Shown: positions 55,101 through 64,000 of the stretch, piece by piece
Layout: each line of letters starts with the position of its first letter
How positions within the stretch are numbered: position 1 is the first letter of the stretch
Assembly (NCBI GenBank): GCA_037013495.1
Contig: CM072810.1
Location: 35,617,843 to 35,681,842 of the forward strand
Length of the DNA: 64,000 nt
Origin: Hippophae tibetana
Lineage: Eukaryota; Streptophyta; Magnoliopsida; Rosales; Elaeagnaceae
Direction of reading: 5' to 3'
The notes under the pieces: generated by a model
Seen by the model: the letters and a program-made list of their open reading frames with translations, nothing else
Databases searched by the model: none
What the model was told of the DNA's origin: nothing
Made by a program: the position numbers and the translations under genes

Positions 55101-56229
55101 TTGAACAAATTCTACGCACGTTTTGTCAATCATTATCAACTACCCGTACAATTTGGATGGACCTATTTGGGAAAAAAAGTAGATTGAGAAAATGGTTGTT
55201 AGCCTACATTATCATTTCCAAGAAAAAGATACCTTGCTTAAATCCATATAGAAGGCCTGTGAACTTACTGTTAAATGAATCAGTTGGGAAATTATTCGAA
55301 CTGCATTATTTGTTGCCAAGATAATAGCAATCCACTTTCTTGGACGGAAAGAGCTTGACTTTATAGACATCAAGTATAGCGGTACGAGCTAAGCTATTTT
55401 GACACAACTTTTAGAAATGATGAATCTAATACCAATGAAGAGAAAATATCTATACTTTCGCATAGATTTACTAACTTTCTTAGAAAGAATAAACCCATTT
55501 TTAGGGATTTTCAAAAAAGGTAATCCGAGCTCTAAAATGATTATTTCAATGAATTTATAGTTGTATTTCTTCCAAGCTACTTCAAACATTTCGGAGACCA
55601 CTCATATAGGCATTTGAGAAAAAAACTAAATCTAGAACTATGCAGCTGAACAGAAATTTTGAACTCTATATCATGCAAGAGGATGAAACTTTGAACAAAT
55701 TCTACGCAGGTTTTGTCAATCATTATCAACTACCCGTACAATTTGGATGGACCTATTTGGAAAAAAAAGTAGATTGAGAAAATGGTTGTTAGCCTACATT
55801 ATCATTCCCAAGAAAAACATACCTTGCTCAAATCCATATAGAAGGCCTGTGAACTTACTGTTAAATGAATCAGTTGGGAAATTATTTGAACTGCATTACT
55901 TGTTGCCAAGATGATAGCAATCCACTTTCGTGGATGGAAAGAGCTTGAATTTATAGAGATCAAGTATAGCGGTACGAGCGAAGCAATTTTGACACAATTG
56001 TTAGAATTGATGAATCTAATACTAATGAAGAGAAAATATCTATACTTTCCCATAGATTTACTAAATTTCTTAGAAAGAATAAACCCGTTTTTAGGGATTT
56101 AAAAAAAAGGTAATCCGAGCTCTAAAATGATTATTTCATTGAATTTATAGTTGTATTTCTTCCAAGCAACTTCAAACATTTTGGAGACCACTCATATAGG
56201 CATTTGAGCAAAAAATTAAATCTAGAACT
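52109..56229 (+). repeat. Higher-order unit, seven monomers (4,121 bp), copy 2
   Basis: Anchors are at 52109, 52696, 53284, 53873, 54461, 55050 and 55640. It is nearly identical to the preceding unit. The differences I noticed are one A fewer in the A-run near 52678 and G at 53091 versus A at 48970. From about 55806 it departs (CATTCCCAAG, AAACATACC, TTGCTCAAATCC), so the copy tract ends inside the last monomer. Confidence 0.93.
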
Positions 56230-57997
56230 ATGCAGCTGAACATAAATTTTGAACTCTATATCATGCATGAGGATGAAACTTTGAACAAATTCTATGCAGG
56301 TTTTTCAATCATTATCAACTACTCGTACAATTTGGATGGACCTATTTGAAAAAAAAAGTAGATTGAGAAAATTGTTTTAGCCTACAATATCATTTTCAAG
56401 AAAAAGATACCTTGCTTAAATCCATATAGAAGGCCTGTTAACTTACTGTTAAATGAATCAGTTGGGAAATTATTCGAACTGCATCACTTGTTACCAAGAT
56501 GATGGCAATCCATTGTCGTGCACGGAAAGAGCTTGACTTTATAGACATCAAGTATAGTGGTACGAGCGAAGCTATTTCGACACAATTGTTAGAAATGATT
56601 AATCTAATACCAATGAAGAGAAAATAGCTATACTCTCCCATAGATTTACTAAATTTCTTAGAAAGAATAAACCCATTTTTAGGGATTTTCAAAAAAGGTA
56701 ATCCGAGCTCTAAAATGATTATTTCAATGAATTTATAGTTGTATTTCTTCCAAGCAACTTCAAACATTTCGGAGACCACTCATATAGGCATTTGAGAAAA
56801 AAACTAAATCTAGAACTATGCAGCTGAACAGAAATTTTGAACTCTATATCATGCAAGAGGATGAAACTTTGAACAAATTCTACGCACGTTTTGTCAATCA
56901 TTATCAACTACCCGTACAATTTGGATGGACCTATTTGGGAAAAAAAGTAGATTGAGAAAATGGTTGTTAGCCTACATTATCATTTCCAAGAAAAAGATAC
57001 CTTGCTTAAATCCATATAGAAGGCCTGTGAACTTACTGTTAAATGAATCAGTTGGGAAATTATTCGAACTGCATTATTTGTTGCCAAGATAATAGCAATC
57101 CACTTTCTTGGACGGAAAGAGCTTGACTTTATAGACATCAAGTATAGCGGTACGAGCTAAGCTATTTTGACACAACTTTTAGAAATGATGAATCTAATAC
57201 CAATGAAGAGAAAATATCTATACTTTCGCATAGATTTACTAACTTTCTTAGAAAGAATAAACCCATTTTTAGGGATTTTCAAAAAAGGTAATCCGAGCTC
57301 TAAAATGATTATTTCAATGAATTTATAGTTGTATTTCTTCCAAGCTACTTCAAACATTTCGGAGACCACTCATATAGGCATTTGAGAAAAAAACTAAATC
57401 TAGAACTATGCAGCTGAACAGAAATTTTGAACTCTATATCATGCAAGAGGATGAAACTTTGAACAAATTCTACGCAGGTTTTGTCAATCATTATCAACTA
57501 CCCGTACAATTTGGATGGACCTATTTGGAAAAAAAAGTAGATTGAGAAAATGGTTGTTAGCCTACATTATCATTCCCAAGAAAAAGATACCTTGCTCAAA
57601 TCCATATAGAAGGCCTGTGAACTTACTGTTAAATGAATCAGTTGGGAAATTATTTGAACTGCATTACTTGTTGCCAAGATGATAGCAATCCACTTTCGTG
57701 GAAGGAAAGAGCTTGAATTTATAGAGATCAAGTATAGCGGTACGAGCGAAGCAATTTTGACACAATTGTTAGAATTGATGAATCTAATACTAATGAAGAG
57801 AAAATATCTATACTTTCCCATAGATTTACTAAATTTCTTAGAAAGAATAAACCCGTTTTTAGGGATTTAAAAAAAAGGTAATCCGAGCTCTAAAATGATT
57901 ATTTCATTGAATTTATAGTTGTATTTCTTCCAAGCAACTTCAAACATTTTGGAGACCACTCATATAGGCATTTGAGCAAAAAATTAAATCTAGAACT
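56230..57997 (+). repeat. Higher-order unit, three monomers (1,768 bp)
   Basis: Anchors are at 56230, 56818 and 57408. It starts with a marked A monomer and is followed by two GTTTTGTCAATC monomers, so it equals a seven-monomer unit with the inner four removed. Monomers 56818 and 57408 match 55050 and 55640 at +1,768 bp. CATTCCCAAG and TTGCTCAAATCC are shared with the end of the preceding unit, and CACTTTCGTGGAAGG is private. Confidence 0.9.
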
Positions 57998-60900
57998 ATG
58001 CAGCTGAACATAAATTTTGAACTCTATATCATGCATGAGGATGAAACTTTGAACAAATTCTATGCAGGTTTTTCAATCATTATCAACTACTCGTACAATT
58101 TGGATGGACCTATTTGAAAAAAAAAGTAGATTGAGAAAATTGTTTTAGCCTACAATATCATTTTCAAGAAAAAGATACCTTGCTTAAATCCATATAGAAG
58201 GCCTGTTAACTTACTGTTAAATGAATCAGTTGGGAAATTATTCGAACTGCATCACTTGTTACCAAGATGATGGCAATCCATTGTCGTGCACGGAAAGAGC
58301 TTGACTTTATAGACATCAAGTATAGTGGTACGAGCGAAGCTATTTCGACACAATTGTTAGAAATGATTAATCTAATACCAATGAAGAGAAAATAGCTATA
58401 CTCTCCCATAGATTTACTAAATTTCTTAGAAAGAATAAACCCATTTTTAGGGATTTTCAAAAAAGGTAATCCGAGCTCTAAAATGATTATTTCAATGAAT
58501 TTATAGTTGTATTTCTTCCAAGCAACTTCAAACATTTTGGAGACCACTCATATAGGCATTTGAGCAAAAAAATAAATCTAGAACTATGCAGCTGAACATA
58601 AATTTTGAACTCTATATCATGCAAGAGGATGAAACTTTGAACAAATTCTATGCAGGTTTTTCAATCAATTTCAGCTACCCGTACAATTTGGATGGACATA
58701 TTTGGAAAAAAAAGTAGATTGAGAAAATTGTTGTTAGTCTACATTATCATTTTCAAGAAAAAGATACCTTGCTTAAATCCATATAAAAGGCCTGTGAACT
58801 CACTGTTAAATGAATCAGTTGGGAAATTATTCGAACTGCATTATTTGTTGCAAATATGGTAGCAATCCACTTTCGTGGACGAAAAGAGCTTGACTTTATA
58901 GACATCAAGTATAGTGGTACGAGCTAAGCTATTTTGACACAATTGTTAGAAATGATGAATCTAATACCAATGAAGAGAAAATATCTATACTCTCCCATAG
59001 ATTTACTAAATTTCTTAGAAAGAATAAACCCATTTTTAGGGATTTTCAAAAAAGGTAATCCGAGCTCTAAAATGATTATTTCAATGAATTTATAGTTGTA
59101 TTTCTTCCAAGCAACTTCAAACATTTTGGAGACCACTCATATAGGCATTTGAGCAAAAAAATAAATCTAGAACTATGCAGCTAAACATAAATTTTGAACT
59201 CTATATCATGCAAGAGGATGAAGCTTTGAACAAATTCTATGCAGGTTTTTCAATCAATTTCATCTACCCGTACAATTTGGATGGACATATTTGGAAAAAA
59301 AATTAGATTGAGAAAATTGTTGTTAGTCTACATTATCATTTTCAAGAAAAAGATACCTTGCTTAAATCCATATAAAAGGCCTTTGAACTCACTGTTAAAT
59401 GAATCAGTTGGGAAATTATTCGAATTGCATTATTTGTTGCAAAGATGGTAGCAATCCACTTTCGTGGACGAAAAGAGCTTGACTTTATAGACATCAAGTA
59501 TAGTGGTACGAGCTAAGCTATTTTGACACAATTGTTAGAAATGATGAATCTAATACCAATGAAGAGAAAATATCTATACTCTCCCATAGATTTACTAAAT
59601 TTCTTAGAAAGAATAAACCCATTTTTAGGGATTTTCAAAAAAGGTAATCCGAGCTCTAAAATGATTATTTCAATGAATTTATAGTTGTATTTCTTCCAAG
59701 CAACTTCAAACATTTTGGAGACCACTCATATAGGCATTTGAGCAAAAAAATAAATCTAGAACTATGCAGCTGAACATAAATTTTGAACTCTATATCATGC
59801 AAGAGGATGAAACTTTGAACAAATTCTATGCAGGTTTTTCAATCAATTTCAGCTACCCGTACAATTTGGATGGACATATTTGGAAAAAAAAGTAGATTGA
59901 GAAAATTGTTGTTAGTCTACATTATCATTTTCAAGAAAAAGATACCTTGCTTAAATCCATATAGAAGGCCTATGAACTTACTATTAAATGAATCAGTTGG
60001 GAAATTATTCGAACTGCATTATTTCTTGCCAAGATGATAGCAATCCACTTTCGTGGACGGAAAGAGCTTGACTTTATAGACATCAAGTATAGCGGTACGA
60101 GCTAAGCTATTTTGACACAATTTTTAGAAATGATGAATCTAATACCAATGAAAAGAAAATATCTATACTTTCGCATAGATTTACTAACTTTCTTAGAAAG
60201 AATAAACCCATTTTTAGGGATTTTCAAAAAAGGTAATCCGAGCTCTAAAATGATTATTTCAATGAATTTATAGTTGTATTTCTTCCAAGCTACTTCAAAC
60301 ATTTCGGAGACCACTCATATAGGCATTTGAGAAAAAAACTAAATCTAGAACTATGCAGCTGAACAGAAATTTTGAACTCTATATCATGCAAGAGGATGAA
60401 ACTTTGAACAAATTCTACGCACGTTTTGTCAATCATTATCAACTACCCGTACAATTTGGATGGACCTATTTGGGAAAAAAAGTAGATTGAGAAAATGGTT
60501 GTTAGCCTACATTATCATTTCCAAGAAAAAGATACCTTGCTTAAATCCATATAGAAGGCCTGTGAACTTACTGTTAAATGAATCAGTTGGGAAATTATTC
60601 GAACTGCATTATTTGTTGCCAAAATAATAGCAATCCACTTTCTTGGACGGAAAGAGCTTGACTTTATAGACATCAAGTATAGCGGTACGAGCTAAGCTAT
60701 TTTGACACAATTTTTAGAAATGATGAATCTAATACCAATGAAGAGAAAATATCTATACTTTCGCATAGATTTACTAACTTTCTTAGAAAGAATAAACCCA
60801 TTTTTAGGGATTTTCAAAAAAGGTAATCCGAGCTCTAAAATGATTATTTCAATGAATTTATAGTTGTATTTCTTCCAAGCTACTTCAAACATTTCGGAGA

Positions 60901-61532
60901 CCACTCATATAGGCATTTGAGAAAAAAACTAAATCTAGAACTATGCAGCTGAATAGAAATTTTGAACTCTATATCATGCAAGAGGATGAAACTTTGAACA
61001 AATTCTACGCAGGTTTTGTCAATCATTATCAACTACCCGTACAATTTGGATGGACCTATTTGGAAAAAAAAGTAGATTGAGAAAATGGTTGTTAGCCTAC
61101 ATTATCATTCCCAAGAAAAAGATACCTTGCTTAAATCCATATAGAAGGCCTGTGAACTTACTGTTAAATGAATCAGTTGGGAAATTATTTGAACTGCATT
61201 ACTTGTTGCCAAGATGATAGCAATCCACTTTCGTGGATGGAAAGAGCTTGAATTTATAGAGATCAAGTATAGCGGTACGAGCGAAGCAATTTTGACACAA
61301 TTGTTAGAATTGATGAATCTAATACTAATGAAGAAAAAATATCTATACTTTCCCATAGATTTACTAAATTTCTTAGAAAGAATAAACCCGTTTTTAGGGA
61401 TTTAAAAAAAAGGTAATCCGAGCTCTAAAATGATTATTTCATTGAATTTATAGTTGTATTTCTTCCAAGCAACTTCAAACATTTTGGAGACCACTCATAT
61501 AGGCATTTGAGCAAAAAATTAAATCTAGAACT
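57998..61532 (+). repeat. Higher-order unit, six monomers (3,535 bp)
   Basis: Anchors are at 57998, 58586, 59175, 59764, 60353 and 60943. It starts with a marked A monomer. The last two monomers match 56818 and 57408 at +3,535 bp and carry the GTTTTGTCAATC insertion. Monomers 58586 and 59175 are close relatives of each other, with ATATAAAAGGCC and GCAAAGATGGTAGC or GCAAATATGGTAGC. This fits an inserted run of three or four B monomers relative to the three-monomer unit. Confidence 0.89.
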
Positions 61533-63300
61533 ATGCAGCTGAACATAAATTTTGAACTCTATATCATGCATGAGGATGAAACTTTGAACAAATTCTACGC
61601 AGGTTTTTCAATCATTATCAACTACTCGTACAATTTGGATGGACCTATTTGAAAAAAAAAGTAGATTGAGAAAATTGTTTTAGCCTACAATATCATTTTC
61701 AAGAAAAAGATACCTTGCTTAAATCCATAAAGAAGGCCTGTTAACTTACTGTTAAATGAATCAGTTGGGAAATTATTTGAACTGCATCACTTGTTACCAA
61801 GATGATGGCAATCCATTGTCATGCACGGAAAGAGCTTGACTTTATAGACATCAAGTATAGTGGTACGAGCGAAGCTATTTCGACACAATTGTTAGAAATG
61901 ATTAATCTAATACCAATGAAGAGAAAATAGCTATACTCTCCCATAGATTTACTAAATTTCTTAGAAAGAATAAACCCATTTTTAGGGATTTTCAAAAAAG
62001 GTAATCCGAGCTCTAAAATGATTATTTCAATGAATTTATAGTTGTATTTCTTCCAAGCAACTTCAAACATTTTGGAGACCACTCATATAGGCATTTGAGC
62101 AAAAAAATAAATCTAGAACTATGCAGCTGAACATAAATTTTGAACTCTATATCATGCAAGAGGATGAAACTTTGAACAAATTCTATGCAGGGTTTTCAAT
62201 CAATTTCAGCTACCCGTACAATTTGGATGGACATATTTGGAAAAAAAAAGTAGATTGAGAAAATTGTTGTTAGTCTACATTATCATTTTCAAGAAAAAGA
62301 TACCTTGCTTAAATCCATATAAAAGGCCTTTGAACTCACTGTTAAATGAATCAGTTGGGAAATTATTCGAATTGCATTATTTGTTGCAAATATGGTAGCA
62401 ATCCACTTTCGTGGACGAAAAGAGCTTGACTTTATAGACATCAAGTATAGTGGTACGAGCTAAGCTATTTTGACACAATTGTTAGAAATGATGAATCTAA
62501 TACCAATGAAGAGAAAATATCTATACTCTCCCATAGATTTACTAAATTTCTTAGAAAGAATAAACCCATTTTTAGGGATTTTCAAAAAAGGTAATCCGAG
62601 CTCTAAAATGATTATTTCAATGAATTTATAGTTGTATTTCTTCCAAGCAACTTCAAACATTTTGGAGACCACTCATATAGGCATTTGAGCAAAAAAAATA
62701 AATCTAGAACTATGCAGCTGAACATAAATTTTGAACTCTATATCATGCAAGAGGATGAAACTTTGAACAAATTCTATGCAGGTTTTTCAATCAATTTCAG
62801 CTACCCGTACAATTTGGATGGACATATTTGGAAAAAAAAGTAGATTGAGAAAATTGTTGTTAGTCTACATTATCATTTTCAAGAAAAAGATACCTTGCTT
62901 AAATCCATATAGAAGGCCTATGACCTTACTATTAAATGAATCAGTTGGGAAATTATTCGAACTGCATTATTTCTTGCCAAGATGATAGCAATCCACTTTC
63001 GTGGACGGAAAGAGCTTGACTTTATAGACATCAAGTATAGCGGTACGAGCTAAGCTATTTTGACATAATTGTTAGAATTGATGAATCTAATACTAATGAA
63101 GAGAAAATATCTATACTTTCCCATAGATTTACTAAATTTCTTAGAAAGAATAAACCCGTTTTTAGGGATTTAAAAAAAAGGTAATCCGAGCTCTAAAATG
63201 ATTATTTCATTGAATTTATAGTTGTATTTCTTCCAAGCAACTTCAAACATTTTGGAGACCACTCATATAGGCATTTGAGCAAAAAACTAAATCTAGAACT
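61533..63300 (+). repeat. Higher-order unit, three monomers (1,768 bp)
   Basis: Anchors are at 61533, 62121 and 62712. It starts with a marked A monomer in which GTCGTGCAC has become GTCATGCAC. The following two monomers resemble 58586/59175 and 59764, not the GTTTTGTCAATC type, so this three-monomer unit has a different make-up from the one at 56230. Near 63060 the last monomer switches from GAGCTAAGC to the TAATTGTTAGAATTGATG, GGGATTTAAAAAAAAGG type, an apparent recombination joint. Confidence 0.87.
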
Positions 63301-64000
63301 ATGCAGCTGAACATAAATTTTGAACTCTATATCATGCATGAGGATGAAACTTTGAACAAATTCTACGCAGGTTTTTCAATCATTATCAACTACTCGTACA
63401 ATTTGGATGGACCTATTTGAAAAAAAAGGAGATTGAGAAAATTGTTTTAGCCTACAATATCATTTTCAAGAAAAAGATACCTTGCTTAAATCCATATAGA
63501 AGGCCTGTTAACTTACTGTTAAATGAATCAGTTGGGAAATTATTCGAACTGCATCACTTGTTACCAAGATGATGGCAATCCATTGTCGTGCACGGAAAGA
63601 GCTTGACTTTATAGACATCAAGTATAGTGGTACGAGCGAAGCTATTTCGACACAATTGTTAGAAATGATTAATCTAATACCAATGAAGAGAAAATAGCTA
63701 TACTTTCCCATAGATTTACTAAATTTCTTAAAAAGAATAAACCCATTTTTAGGGATTTTCGAAAAAGGAAATCCGAGCTCTAAAATAAGTATTTCAATGA
63801 ATTTATAGTTGTATTTCTTCCCAGCAACTTCAAACATTTTGAAGACCACTCATATAGGCGTTTGAGCAAAAAAATAAATCTAGAACTATGCAGCTGAACA
63901 TAAATTTTGAACTCTATATCATGCAAGAGGATGAAACTTTGAACAAATTCAATGCAGGTTTTTCAATCAATTTCAACTACCCGTACAATTTGGATGGACA
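63301..64000 (+). repeat. Start of a further higher-order unit, cut by the window end
   Basis: The marked A monomer at 63301 (AAATTGTTTTAGCC, GTCGTGCAC) begins a new unit, and the second monomer starts at 63888 with only 113 bp in the window. The A monomer has a private GGAGATTG in place of GTAGATTG after the A-run, and TTCTTAAAAAG. The array continues past the right edge. Confidence 0.9.

Larger units (their letters stand above)
1..64000 (+). repeat. Satellite DNA array, ~589-bp monomer, about 109 head-to-tail copies
   Basis: The complete window is one tandem array. The motif ATGCAGCTGAA, or a one- or two-base variant, recurs at 270, 860, 1449, 2038 and so on to 63301 and 63888. That is 109 anchors whose spacings are all 587-592 bp. 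Landmarks follow in the same order in each copy: TCTAGAACTATGCAG, TTTTTCAATCA, a run of 6-10 A before GTAGATTGAG, GATACCTTGCTTAAATCC, GAATCAGTTGGGAAATTATT, GCAATCCA, CACAATTGTTAGAA, AGAAAATA, CCGAGCTCTAAAAT, and TTGTATTTCTTCCAAG. Sequence is AT-rich. No monomer is inverted and no foreign sequence interrupts the array. Both ends are open, so total array size is unknown. Length differences come mostly from A-runs, especially after TTGAGC and before GTAGATTGAG. Confidence 0.98.

Noticed and set aside
1-64000. CRISPR array or bacterial origin
   Set aside because: The repeats are ~589 bp and directly adjacent, with no unique spacers, no leader and no cas genes. The organisation is that of eukaryotic satellite DNA.

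Overview
The whole 64,000-base window is one uninterrupted tandem satellite array. A roughly 589-bp monomer is repeated head to tail in the same orientation from end to end. Using the start of the motif ATGCAGCTGAA (or its variants) as an anchor, I located 109 anchors between 270 and 63888. This gives 108 spacings with a mean of 589.06 bp, all between 587 and 592 bp. The sequence is AT-rich, about 30% G+C by a rough hand count. I found no unique sequence between monomers, no inserted element, no rRNA or tRNA gene, no CRISPR, and no credible functional protein gene. Both ends of the array lie outside the window.

The organism is a eukaryote, most likely a flowering plant. That rests on the satellite organisation plus the most interesting feature of the monomer: it looks like a decayed piece of an LTR-retrotransposon gag gene. 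Each monomer carries a stretch of about 300 bp on the + strand whose translation, with in-frame stops, follows the column pattern of the plant UBN2-type gag domain. A second stretch of about 105 bp, in another frame, resembles the acidic/basic linker that follows that domain. I could not run a search, so this is a pattern-based inference. The species cannot be named from the sequence.

Layout: (1) 1-13.8 kb is a heterogeneous domain with an 8-monomer echo (0-1.1 kb versus 4.7-5.8 kb) and two local doublings. (2) 13.8-17.3 kb mixes A-type monomers (the stretch after GCAATCCA reads TTGTCGTGCAC) with B-type monomers (CTTTCGCGGATGG or GTTTCGCGGATGG). (3) 17,256-27,859 is a direct duplication of a 9-monomer, 5,302-bp block, with only two substitutions noticed. 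(4) 27.9-32.1 kb is a mosaic that partly repeats 14.6-17.3 kb. (5) 32.1-36.8 kb has a three-monomer block present twice, two monomers apart. (6) 36.8-40.7 kb has two full copies and a partial third copy of a 1,766-bp trimer. (7) 40.7-64 kb is a higher-order repeat whose units contain 3, 6 or 7 monomers and begin with the same marked A-type monomer.

Nothing here works together as genes. The biology is array turnover: unequal exchange at several unit lengths, short conversion tracts between A and B subfamilies, and slippage at A-runs. Open frames of 60-139 codons recur on both strands only because the monomer recurs, and they are broken by subfamily-specific stops and frameshifts.
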